The notes below the pieces were generated by a model. It ran no database searches. It was not told where the DNA came from and saw only the letters and a list, made by a program, of their open reading frames with translations. Position numbers and translations under genes: made by a program. DNA of 64,000 bases from Gnetum montanum (Eukaryota; Streptophyta; Gnetopsida; Gnetales; Gnetaceae). Positions 10,210-21,000 of the stretch are shown here, piece by piece. Each line of letters opens with the position of its first letter. Positions within the stretch are counted from its first letter, which is position 1. The stretch is from NCBI GenBank assembly GCA_015680685.1, contig MNCI01000651.1, positions 1,253,507 through 1,317,506 of the forward strand, given 5' to 3'.

Positions 10210-11532
10210 TGAAACACCCTAAATTTTTAGGGCATCCTTGCTTCAACAGGCCTTCGCAATTCAGGTAGCGTCATAGCATTTCATTAGGAGATGGTTGTTT
10301 TGAGTTTAGGCTGAACAGTTTGGCAAATTTTCTAGCTGGGTAATTCGTCTAGTTGATAGCCTACACAGAAACGATGCGGAGAGTTGTCGGCGATGCTCAA
10401 AATGCGCAAAATAGTTTGGCAAGTTTTCTAAGTCAAGGATTTTTGCGACTAAGGCCAGCTGCTATGCTATGTGATGCTACATAGTGTAGCATAGCGTAGC
10501 AAATATGCAATAAATAGTTAGCACACTTCAAAGACTTCCAGCACATGCAACAAGATGCAACACAAGTTTTGCTTCAAATTGGTGGCTACTCTGCATAGCG
10601 TAGCACGACATAGCAAGTTGCTACACCACACCCGCATGCTACACTACAAAGCATGGCATAGCGTAGTAGGCAGTTGTGCCACATCAATGCACTTCACGTA
10701 ATTACACCATTGGCACACATCTCCAAGTGCTAACAATTAATTACAGTGTGGTAGGATCGTAATTACAGCATGGCAGGCTCATCCAATGGTCATGCATGTC
10801 CATGCAGCATAGGCTCAGCCAACGGTCATTCACATAGCACAGACATCTCAACACAGGCCCAGGACATGTGGCATCCAAACCACATCTCTCGCATGCCCTT
10901 GGCCCTATAAATAACTCGTTGAGCAACGCTCAAACAGTTGGTCTGTCAGCCGGTTGGCAAATCATTTTGGCTAGCAAGCAAAAAGCTAGCATTGTATTCC
11001 TAAGCATTTTAAACATCTTGATTGATACTGTAAACAATTGGCACTCCCATTTGGCATTCTGTTCTGCTCTTTCTTGCTACCCTTGTAGCATTATGCATTG
11101 TTGACTCCTGGGTCTATGTTTAAGTATATAGCTGCCTTACTCTAAATGTCTTGGTTACTCTTGGGATCTCTGTGCCCCTCAGTATTGCGCAACCAATTGT
11201 ATCCATCTTGACAGAGTGAAGTCACATTCTTGAAGTGGTGCATTTTTCTAACTGCACTTTACCTTGTTTTCTTGCTTATCATTGCATTTTACATTGTTTT
11301 CTGCTTGTTTTGCGTTTACGGATTATTTTATGCTATAAGTTCTATTTTCAAATTATCTATTTGCAAAAGGTTATATTAACACTGACTAAGTCCCTATCTG
11401 ATCGACCAGACCGTTTAGGGCACCTCATTTTTGTTTTATCCAGCACAGCCCTTGCGTGGATTTGAGGTTAAGACTGTCACGACTGATGACCTCTTGGGTG
11501 TTTTCCAGCTGCCAACGTTTTCGGTTGCCACA
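10210..11532 (+). repeat. R1 3' LTR
   Basis: It starts TGAAACACCC after the polypurine tract and ends TTGCCACA, about 1323 bp. The end was set by alignment with the R5 LTR. The two share the stretch around CCGTTTAGGGCACC (about 11410) and run in parallel to the final CA. The core promoter is TATAAATA at 10907-10914. Upstream of it are dense TAGCATAGCGTAGCA words (10445-10500 and 10595-10670). The start is less certain than the end. Confidence 0.65.
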
Positions 11533-11546
11533 AGGTCAACACCTAT

Positions 11547-11605
11547 ATTGGATCCCCGATGTTGGATTTCCAATATTGGATCACACAAAACCTATATATA
11601 AGTAG
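11547..11605 (+). promoter_or_regulatory. E4 internal promoter-like block before ORF2
   Basis: The perfect palindrome CCAATATTGG (11570-11579) and diverged ATTGGATC/GTTGGAT words are followed by the TATA-like CCTATATATAAGTAG (11591-11605). ORF2 starts about 550 bases downstream. The layout matches the E1 block at 27418-27507. The E4 LTR upstream region carries similar ATATTGG and GATATC words. Confidence 0.5.
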
Positions 11606-12150
11606 AGACTTAGCAAATTTTTGCACCATTTTTCATTTGAGCCAAGAGATATTTTTTGAACTTTCTTCTCTGATTTAAGCTTTGACCTCCTCAATTCCTC
11701 AGGCCATAACTTGATTGTTATCACTTTGTCTTTTGTAATTTTTGAATCTATTTGATCATGGGATGATCATCTTAGTTCTAGAAGGATGCTAGTGAGGAAA
11801 ATCTAATCCAATTTCTCAAAATTTGCTAATGGCTAGAAGGTATCTTAAGGATAAGTATGAAGTGAAAGTTGAAATTTTTAAGGAATAATCAATCATATTA
11901 ATGCCAAAACACTCAAATAATGCTCTTAAGGACCTATAACAATCATTATGAGCCATACATAGGGATAGAATGAACAATTGTGAAGGGTTACAAGGAAACT
12001 AACACTTATGGGGTAATGTTTTGCAAAAGTTTTCTAACTCTATAATCCTAACAACTAAGAACTTGATCTAACTAAAAGTATGAGAAAGGAATAGAGTTAT
12101 AAAAATTAGAGAATGCCTTCTAATGATTCCGAATTCCTCAATGATTGCAA

Positions 12151-14903
12151 ATGGCCCCAAAGAGAGGAGCATAAGGAGGACCCTCACAAGGTGTAAGTAA
12201 ACGATGAAGAGGCCAAGGTAGAGGCTAAACTGGAGCACAAGAACCAAAACACATGGAGCAAGAAGCCTAATCATTTAGCATTCATCAAGAGACTCTTGCT
12301 ACAAGACAAGAAACCTAAAGAGAGGCAGAAGAACCACTAGTGTAAGGAAAATGCCTCACATTGTCAAAAGACTACCTCTATGCTATTTAGGAGAGATCCA
12401 TCTTGACCATAGTTATTTTGGAAATGAAATTTGGCTAGTTCATGAAATTTGTTCCTAAAGTAATAAGGATGAAACTCTAAGCATCACTGTTATGGCCTAC
12501 AACTTTACACAATGGTGAATGGTACCTTGGGAAAACCTATCAATTTTGGCATAATAAAGAAGAGGATACCACTATTAACATTTGAGGAATTTCAATCTCA
12601 TTCTCAATCAAGGCGATAGTTGAAGTGCTCAATATGCCCAATGAAGAGGCAAGGGTAGCACATCTATCCACCCAATTAGATCTTGAAACTAGAAAACTTT
12701 GGCTGAAATGGGCATATGACAAGGAAGATAAGAGATATAATGAACTAACTCTGAAAGAAAGAATCTAATTCAAAATTGGCACCTATCACCTATTCCCAAT
12801 AAAAGGACTCAACTGACTATCCACTTATGTGGCTAGAGGAAGTGTGATCTTGATGGGAAAATATAATGCCAACTTTACATAAATCTACTTTATGAAAATT
12901 CAGAGGTAGTTTGAAGAATGGAAGGTAGGAAAGCCAACACTTCCATTTTCTTGCCTTATTAGAAAGTTATGCAAGCAAGTTAGAATCTTGGGATATAGCA
13001 ATGACATTCCCAAGAGAGCCCAAAATGATTCATATGCCAAATTGCTCAAACTAGCACCACCTAGAAAAGATCATGGTGAAGAGTAATAAGAATAAGAGCA
13101 AGAGTAAGAACAAGAGCAAGAACATCAACAATAATAGCAATAGCAGCAATAACAAGAATAGTAGCAATAGCAAGTTCCACCACCATTGTTAGAAGATTAT
13201 AGACCATTGATCAATCATTTGCAATAGATTGTGGAAACCATCAGCTAAGGAACAAGGGAGGAGGCCAACCTTTATAGAGTTATTGACAGTGTCATCTAGC
13301 CCACAGTTTTAGTAGATCTAGCAAGTGGAAAAATTTCACTATTGTCAAGAGCAAAGGTCTAATTATCACAACAGATCTTTAGGAACACTACATCATTTCA
13401 AGTGGTGCTAGAGACTCAAGAGGAAGCCACAGTAGTGATAATGTAGCACTAAGATGTAGTAGGAGTAGTAGAGGTGATCACCAATCACATCAAAGAATCT
13501 TTCAACATACCTATTGTGCCATCGAAAGATTTAAATATAGCCAAAAGATGCTCAAATGATAGCTAGAACCTTGATGGCTTTTTCTGATCATGAAGATGTT
13601 CTCAATAGACTACTATAGACTAGCCAAGTCATGATAACACTTTTTGACATCCCTAGTGATGTCACTATAGTATAGTCTAAGCTCATTGTTACCAAAGGAA
13701 AATTGGCCATGGTAGATACAAGGGTAGAGCTTGTAGAGAATGAAATTCTAAGATTATAAGAAGAGCTAGTAGCCTTGAGAGTTGAATAAAGAGTTCCAAC
13801 TCAATTTGTTGCACTTGACTAAATATAGTAGTTTAGAACTAAATAAATAAACTCCTTGATTGAGCAGTATAAACAGATGGCAATAGAGAAGAAGAAAGCA
13901 GTATGGAATGCCTTCCTAGTAGAAGCATAAATGTATGCACATGTTAAGATACTTACCGTAGTACAAGAGGAAAATAAACAACTTATTGTTGATAATATGA
14001 GGTTGACCATTGTAGAAAAGAAAAAAAGCATCTTGGAGGAAAGCATCCACTAGTTAAGGAAACAATTGGTGAGGGTCAACCAAGATATGAGTGACCTTGT
14101 AAGAGCATAAAATCCTCTTAATGAAGGAGGTATGCGTCATCCATCAAAAGTTGGCCATTGAAATAAGAATGTGGAAAAATGAGGAAAAGAAACATGAAAG
14201 GTTCAAGGAACACTTCTATGATTAGGTGGGCATGTACAAGAAAATCAACAAGAAAGAGATCCAGATGGCCAAAACTATAATTAGCTCCATCTCAGCACAA
14301 AACCCTGATCAACAATCCATCCTAGATAGTCACACCCACGTTCACCAAGTGAAAGTGAAAAATAAAGTCTGATAGATTAAGGACTTGAAAGAGTACATGA
14401 GTTTATCTAACCTTTGTTATGCTAACTTAGCCATGTTGATAGTAGGTAGGCCTACAAATGAGCTAGAATAGCAAGTAGCAGCCACATATGCTATGTATGA
14501 AAAGGAGTTCGTAAATTGTAAGGATGCCTTATAGAAACTTCAAGTGGAAAACTATGAATTAGAAGTATTGAAGTTTGGCTACCAAGGGCAAAAAGATGCA
14601 ACAAAAAACTTGGCCAAAAGGTTATCTGATTATCATGAATTATGTGAGAAGGCCAAAGCATTTGAAGAGGAGAGGAGGCATTTTGCAACCTAGTATGTTA
14701 AGGCTAATCAAATGTTTTTGTATTTGTCATGCCGATGGGATGTACTCACTTCATCACACATTGCACAATAAGTGTGGATGGTACATGATCCAAGAATGGA
14801 GGAGGAAAAGCTCTAGGCACTCCTAAATTGATACAAGTTCTAGAAGCTTGGCAACAGGGGGAAGTAATCAATGGAAGAGCCATTGCCACTAGGAACTACC
14901 TAG
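12151..14903 (+). pseudogene. E4 ORF2: plant transposon-type domain plus coiled coil
   Basis: A homologue of E1 ORF2 over its whole length: it starts ATGGCCCC as E1 starts ATGGCTCC, shares the FKIGTYHLFPIKG segment (about 12770), and ends with the same GTT-stop. The N-terminal third has a basic, Gln-rich head and then a domain resembling the putative plant transposon protein family. The rest is Glu/Lys/Leu-rich and predicted coiled coil. Many in-frame TAG and TAA codons interrupt it. The base before the ATG reads CAA where E1 has the splice acceptor CAG, so that site is lost here. No enzyme motif is visible. The role is unknown. Confidence 0.65.
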
Positions 14904-15098
14904 AGTACATCAAGCTTCACCAAGTTTTTTTTTTTTTGTTAAAATTCTCATGTCATATCTTATCTTATTTTGTAAACACAACTATGGCATTTAAGAATCA
15001 TGTATATAGTAGTTAGTGTCATGTAAATCTACCTTCCAATTTTGTAAGAAACTCCATCCTCATTTTGTTTTAACTAGAGGATGAGTTTTTAGTCAATT

Positions 15099-15107
15099 GT
15101 GGGGGTA
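15099..15107 (+). promoter_or_regulatory. E4 polypurine tract
   Basis: GTGGGGGTA sits before the LTR start TGATAAATC, and is preceded by the AGAGGATGAGTTTTTAGTCA block shared with E1, E2 and E3. Confidence 0.65.
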
Positions 15108-16012
15108 TGATAAATCAATTTTTTTACATGGGTATGATATCAGGCATCTCATATTGGAGTCATGATATCAAATCGCTATTATCAAGGCACAAGTTACAAT
15201 GTTGGATATCTGATATTGCAAACATTTGTAGGCCTATGAATATGAGACTTAAGCACATGGTCCAAACAACAATTTCCATTCCACCTTACTAGAATTCTTA
15301 CAATTTATTTTCATAGCTTAGTAATAGAGTGTATGCCCACAATGTGGTGTTGAGTGATTGTATAAAGTCTTTATCCGAGCATCTTGTACTTGGACACAAG
15401 TGTGAACAGTAATAAAGATCAAGATTACTTTTCACCATTGCAATATCTACTTAGTTTCTTTACTATTTACCTAGAATAATGTTTACTATTTTCACTTAGC
15501 CTACTAATTACTGCTTTCTTAGTTACTATTTACTTTTCCATGAACTTTACTTTTATTGTTATTAAGCCAGATGGATATGACTGATTTTGAGCGTAAAGTG
15601 TTATCGTTTGGTAACCCAGTAGTATTATTGCTTGGTTTGCCCAGTAGCAAGGTACTTGGTAATTCTAGTAATGATTACATAAGTTCAAGATGTGTGTAGA
15701 GAGTCAGGAATTAATGTCCATTTCCTAGGCTAGACTAGATTCATTTTTCATTTACTTAGACTCATAAATCATTTTCATTTATCTTATGTTTACTAGGAGC
15801 TATGGCCTACCAATATATCAATATATCATACATCTCAATAAGAGCTAAATCATACGCATAGGTTATACTAGCTCCACATGGAAAGACAATGATCTTGAAT
15901 TTTAACCAACTACTAACATATTCACATTGCCTTATCCACAGAATTCGATCAAATTGCACGTGAACACTCGTATCTCATATGGTTGGATGTTGGACTACTG
16001 CACCATGCATCA
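15108..16012 (+). repeat. E4 3' LTR
   Basis: About 905 bp. It starts TGATAAATC and ends CCATGCATCA, matching in layout the E1 LTR (TGATGAG...CCACTCATCA). Landmarks shared with E1 are the repeated GGTAACCCAGTAG words (about 15610), the AGTTCAAGATGTGT stretch (about 15685) and the ATATGGTTGGATGT tail. The upstream region has GATATCAGGCATCTC words (15138 onward). Confidence 0.65.
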
Positions 16013-17151
16013 ATCATACAACTTATCAATTCTATTGGTATATGCTTTATGTATCTTCTTGGAAGCACATCCCACCAATGCAATCATAGAGCCCAATGGT
16101 GGATACATAACCCATTGGTCACAACTCTATGTGCCATATGGAAGCCCATCTCCATTGATGCGACCACAAAGGTCAATGGAAAGTATCATCATAATCATAG
16201 AAGGTTTGTTGGTTACAACTCTATGTGGCATGTGAAAGCCTGATTTCACAATGCATCCACAAAGGCTAATGGTAGGCAAATCATGTAATGATATTCCCAT
16301 GAGTAGAAGAAATACTTAACAACAAAAAAATACTTATAGTTAAGCTTCAAGAAAAATAATATTTATAAAGCATACATTAAATCAACAATTACTTTTACAA
16401 CAACCAACTATACTTGCCAATTTATAGAATATTCACAAATAATTGATATATTAATTAATTTAATTGAACTATTTCCAAAACCCTTTTCAACATAAGAGGA
16501 AGGGAGTTTGCATCAAAGGCCATGGCCCTGGTTCCCTATGTAACCTTGTAGAGTTTACAAGGAATCAAGGCCACGTAATTTGTAAATTGTAGCAATACAT
16601 AACAAAATCAACATTACACACACATATCAAGATATGATCAAGATTATTTGTGTATAATTGATTATTCCTAATAATCTTCATTAGTATGATAAAAGAAACT
16701 TAAAAGAGAGTATAATGGTTTTACCACTCCATGTCTTTCAATTAAGGTAGTAGTATCTTCTTACAAGAAATATATATCATCGTAATAAAAGTGAAACAAT
16801 CTTATGTTATGCACAAACATGTATATTATTCAACACATACAAGTACACTAATAAGAAATTAGTTATATTAGAGGAGACTTAACTCAACCTTAGGAATCTT
16901 CTTGGAGAACTTCTTTGCTTCTCTCACACTTCTATGCGCTATACTCTTTTCCTTTTCCTAGTGGCTCTTCCTCCTCTTGCTTGGTGTGGTTAAGAGGTAG
17001 GGATAGGGAGGTATTTATAGGCCTAAGAAGGGAGAGATCTTTTAAGTTCTAGAGAATTCTATAGTTAGTGTGGATAGTTGGAGGTTGGAAGATGTCACCT
17101 CCATTAGAAGATTCTAGGAGAATATCCTTTTGCTAGTATTTTCTCCACCTC
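16013..17151. other. Non-coding region with a minus-strand TATA box
   Basis: AT-rich, with no convincing gene. A minus-strand TATAAATA (17012-17019) is followed leftward by a pyrimidine/purine-biased stretch resembling an untranslated leader. It may be part of an unrecognised LTR, but no partner or borders were found. Confidence 0.3.
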
Positions 17152-17372
17152 AGTTACCATTTATTTTCACCTTTTACTTTTACATTATCCTAGTTTCTAT
17201 TTATTTACCATCTTTTACCAAGGTTACTATTCATTTACTATATTTTAACAAGGTTATTATTCATTTACTATATTTTACCCAAGTTACTGTGTATTTACCT
17301 TATTTTACCAAGCTTACCAATCATTTATCATTTTTTATCCAAGTTACTATTCATTTATCTTTTTACTCATTT
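17152..17372 (+). repeat. Minisatellite of about 30 bp
   Basis: About seven diverged copies of a unit like ACCAAGGTTACTATTCATTT. Open frame 17130-17423 is a by-product of the repeat and is not called as a gene. Confidence 0.75.
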
Positions 17373-17452
17373 TTGCCATGGCATGTATACTCCTTCCTAA
17401 TTTCATATTATCTTAGCTCTTAGATTCATATACTACTAGCTTAGATATATAT

Positions 17453-17836
17453 ATCAATTGGTCGAGATGATTTTAAAGAAGATGATCTTAACCAAGCTCG
17501 ACTGCTAGATGAGATAACAAGATAACTAAAAACAAAATCACTCATCCCTCTATTTTTTTACCACTTACCCAATTTAGTTTTACCCTCTCAGTCAAGTTTG
17601 CTTTGTCTTTGTTTGTTCATGTTGTTTTTGAGAAATAAATCTCTTGCATAAATAACACTCAAAAATGCTATGAACAAACAAAGACAGAACAAACTTGACC
17701 AAGAGGGTAAAACTAAATTGGGTAAGTGGTAGAGAAATAAAGGAGGGATGAGTGATTCTGCTTTTAGTTATCTTATTATCTTATTTAATTGGGCTTGGTT
17801 AAGATCATCTTCTTTAAAATCATCTAAGCCAATTGA
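17453..17836. mobile_element. Foldback (MITE-like) element
   Basis: Two arms of about 180 bp (17453-17632 and 17658-17836) are near-perfect inverted copies. Each outer end reads ATATCAATTGG, and the loop is about 25 bases. TA-rich runs flank both ends. There is no coding capacity. This is typical of a non-autonomous DNA transposon. The superfamily is not determined, since the terminal motif and target duplication merge into the AT run. Confidence 0.75.
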
Positions 17837-18939
17837 TATATATATATATAAATGACATAGTTATAAATGTTCATGTTAAATTATTAATAAAACTATTATC
17901 AACAGATGTGCACATCACGGCTGATTTCACGTTTATGCTCAAACAGATTAACTCCATTTTAGCCATTTTGTAAAATGAAAAAAAAATTCCCACCGGGAAA
18001 TGAAATTTTTAACAAAAATTACGAGGAATATTTTGGGAGAAATTAATGAGGAGACGGTTTTATGGTTGCTCCAGGTAAGAAAAACGTTCAGTTACATGTT
18101 CACTGGAATTCAAATGAGTGCATGTATTTTGAAAAATGAGCACAGAAGTAGCACCGTATTCAAACGATGTAGCAGGTTTAACACATGTTTAATCCTATTC
18201 TTGCTATGTATAGAGATAAAAGAACTTTCGTTTCAATTTCATGCAGTGCAAAAGACGGAAAAATTATGTAAACGGGTAGATAAAATAAAAGAAGGTCATT
18301 GCAGGGACTTGCGATGAAATTGGAACTGTTTAATTTAACTGTCTTATACTTCAAATGTCTGTTGGACCAGTTTAGTGTGAGCATTGAGGGTGTATCTCAA
18401 CAGTAACCAATGAGATATAATTCGTAATGATTCGTAAAGATCTGTAAATAAATCCAATGCAATGGAGTGAGTTCATACAAAGAGCGTTGAAATGGTTTCT
18501 TGATAAGTTCAATTACAATAGATTATACTAAAACTACATTACAAAATGTTTAGCAAAATGCGAACTAAATTAAAATATTCATCATCTTAGCCCTTTTATC
18601 CTATTCATCATAGGCTAACCACAAAACTCCCTCCTTAATATTTAAAAAAGTATAAATGGTTTTGCCCATACGTATTATTGTATTTTATTTTCATATTAAA
18701 AATCTTATTAATTTGTTAGCATTAATGAAAACCATGAACAATTCCCGCTCACATTAAGAAACTGCATCATGAGGAAATGGTTTCGCTGAAAATTAGGTTG
18801 GATCTCGGTAGGTCACACTAGAATATTAAAAGCCCGGCAAAAGATTGAAAATTACGTGTTCATATTATCCACCGTTTTGAGATTGAAGGTGATGAGAATA
18901 GCTTATAACATTTGCATTTTTTTTTTCATTAAAAAATGG
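17837..18939. other. Non-coding region downstream of the TIFY gene
   Basis: Short open frames (18000-18317 +, 18178-18384 -) have no recognisable motif. As it lies 3' of the minus-strand TIFY exons, it may include their 3' untranslated sequence. No repeat structure stood out. Confidence 0.35.
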
Positions 18940-19538
18940 TTAGCTCGTAGCATTACTGTTGTACGTCGGATCTGCATTGGCTGACGGATGGAGCATGAAC
19001 CGGATTCCCGGTCCAAATCCGGCACTGTCCTTGTACACGCCGGGCAATGAAAAACCATTCGGCATTTGATTTTCATCGGCTGCCACAGCTGCCATTAGCA
19101 TTACAGCCCTTGCCTGAGGAAAAAAAATACACCGCCAACGTCACAGAACCAGAACAGAAACACCAGCATCCAATCTCTTACCTTATCCGCAAGAACATTC
19201 TCATAGACGTTCGCGGAGTCGAAATAAAATATCGTCAATTGTGTTATTGCAGACTGGGCCTTCGGCTCTGATTTGAAACTATCACAAAATTACATGATCA
19301 TTCGAGACTGAAACTGATTTTTCACTACTGTATAGATGCAATTTAGTAATATACCTTGAACTTTTGCAACTGCTTCGTTTAGGGGTGTAGAATTTGCATA
19401 GTTGTGGAAATAGACGTGGTTTTTCTTGGTTTTCTTGGATGCCAGAACAACAATAGCGATGGAATCTGCCCGAGTGATGCATCTGCAAACCTGGCATGCA
19501 TCCTGCTGCGTTTCTTTATCTTTGTCCATCGCATCCTC
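18940..19538 (-). CDS. TIFY-domain protein gene, three terminal exons
   Basis: Three exons read leftward: 19355-19538, 19182-19267 and 18940-19113. The two introns have strong sites (donors GTATAT and GTAAGA; acceptors AAATCAG and a T-run ending CCTCAG) and both splices keep phase. The joined frame has no stop until TAA at 18940-18942, about 145 residues counted from the ATG at 19527-19529. Exon 2 carries QLTIFYFDSANVYENVLADK and exon 3 begins ARAVMLMAA. Together these match the TIFY motif followed by the conserved ExxKAxAIMxxA helix. TIFY domains mediate JAZ/PPD-type repressor interactions in the nucleus. The usual glycines after TIFY are replaced by Phe-Asp. No Jas motif is visible. The first exon is preceded by a T-rich acceptor (CATTTTTAG), so further upstream exons are likely, and the ATG may be internal. 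Confidence 0.7.
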
Positions 19539-19570
19539 CTAAAAATGAAAAAAAAATGAGAAGAAATAAC

Positions 19571-20655
19571 GAAACCATGGCGTAGGTGTTGGGGGCACCT
19601 GGGTGCCACGCTTTAGTATCGCTGTCTCTGCCAACGTGGCCATCTCTGCCAGGGCCGCTACACTCCTGGGGTCCATGACGTCATTGTAGTTCCTCATTCA
19701 TAGCTGCTGTTGACGTCATTGTAGTTCCTCATTCATAGCTACTGTTGTAACGTGCCTTGGCATTATGCAGCTGTGGCATGTCATGGCATGGCATTACGTG
19801 GGAAGGGCGATGATGTGGCATGTCATAGTGTTATGTGGCAAGGGTGACGAACTTCACTCCCCTCCCACCCTCCATGGTGATAGACATGTTGGCCTCCTGG
19901 CCTTATTTTTGTCCATGAAAAAAATTAAGAAATAGACTTGTAAACCAATGAAACCATGGCGTAGGTGTTCGGGATGCCAATGGAGGCTCCTGGGTGCCAA
20001 GCTTTAGTGTCATTGTCTCTGCCAATGTGGCCATCTTTGCCAGCACCACTACACTCTTGTGGATCTGCAACATCGGGATGCTACTGCGGTTCCTTGTCCA
20101 TAGGTGCTATCGTAATGTGTCTACGGCATTACGTAGTTGTGGCATGTCATGGTGTTATGTGGCAAGGGTGATGATGTGGTGTGTCATGGCATTAAATGGC
20201 AAGGGCGACAAACTTCATTCTCCTCCCACCCTCCATTATGCCCGTGTTGGTCTCTCGACCTTATCTTTGTCAGCTACGTCATCTTGAAAATAAAAAAAAA
20301 TGAGATGAAATCAACTTGTAAACCAATGAAACCATGGTGCAAGTGTTTAGGGTGCTGATGGCTTCTCCTGGGTGCCAAGCTCCAGCATCACCATCTCCTC
20401 TAATGGAGCCATCTCCACCAATGTTGTTGCACTCCTGTGGGTCTACGACGTTGGTATGCTACTGTAGTTCCTCATCCACAACTGCTATCATGTCATGCCT
20501 GTGGTGTTATGTAGTTGTGGCATGATGTGGCGTTACGTGGCAAGGGTGATGATGTGGTGTGTTGTGGCATTACGTGGCAAGGGCAACAAACTTCACTCCC
20601 CTCCCACCCTCCATCATGCTAGACATGTTGGCTTCTAGGCCAAAATAATGGAATA
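19571..20655. repeat. Tandem repeat, three copies of about 378 bp
   Basis: The landmark GAAACCATGG starts at 19571, 19950 and 20328. Each copy includes a GGGTGCCAAGCT stretch, GTGGCAAGGG words and CACTCCCCTCCCACCCTCCAT, with an A-rich linker between copies. It lies just upstream of the first TIFY exon, so it may sit in an intron. Open frames inside it are by-products of the repeat. Confidence 0.85.
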
Positions 20656-21000
20656 AGTAATTTAGCTCATGATTATAATAAAATGTTGAAAATAACTTAT
20701 TTATTAACCATTTTAAGTACATCTAAGTCTTGATGCATAAATTTTGGATACACCAACATCGGGAAAGAAAAACTTGTTTTAGGAGACTATTGGCTAGGGT
20801 GCCTCCCGTATGGGTACAAAAACTTGGGAATAGTTTCAACTGGAGAGGGCTACATGGACTTTTGAAAATAGTAAACAAAAAAAAAATTAATTGGAATGCA
20901 TTGGAATTTAAAATAAGTAATTGTCTCAAACAATAGGAAACTACAAAAATTAAATTTTTCCTTAACCCCGCTGCTATCGCCATTCATGCTGCCGGTTCAT
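20656..21000. other. Spacer, nothing recognised
   Basis: AT-rich sequence between the 378-bp repeats and the E5 LTR. No gene or repeat was identified. Confidence 0.4.

Larger units (their letters stand above)
1..11532 (+). mobile_element. R1: Tat-lineage-like Ty3/gypsy retrotransposon, 5' part outside window
   Basis: This is a partial LTR retrotransposon. It contains a decayed pol (about 5040-8465), a polypurine tract at 10197-10209 and a 3' LTR at 10210-11532. The order RT, RNase H, second archaeal-type RNase H, integrase is known for the plant Tat lineage. Neither a 5' LTR nor gag is visible; both would lie left of the window. Two things support assigning 1-4000 to the same element. The short TAGCATAGC-type motif that fills parts of the 3' LTR also fills the spacers of the antisense gene at 1-3936, and tandem arrays with a shared core flank pol on both sides. 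The R5 LTR at the right end of the window is a diverged relative. Assignment of the first 4 kb to this element is inference. Confidence 0.6.
11533..16012 (+). mobile_element. E4: ORF2-bearing LTR element, 5' part missing
   Basis: The 3' part of an element related to E1. It has an internal promoter-like block (11547-11605), ORF2 (12151-14903), a polypurine tract and a 3' LTR (15108-16012). Its left side stops exactly at the end of the R1 LTR, so R1 probably inserted into it. The rest of E4 would lie left of R1, outside the window. Confidence 0.6.

Noticed and set aside
17130-17423. A 97-codon hydrophobic frame that looked like a membrane protein.
   Set aside because: It is a translation of the 30-bp minisatellite.
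19965-20525. Several + strand open frames of 60-97 codons.
   Set aside because: They fall inside the 378-bp tandem repeats, overlap in different frames and share no protein motif.
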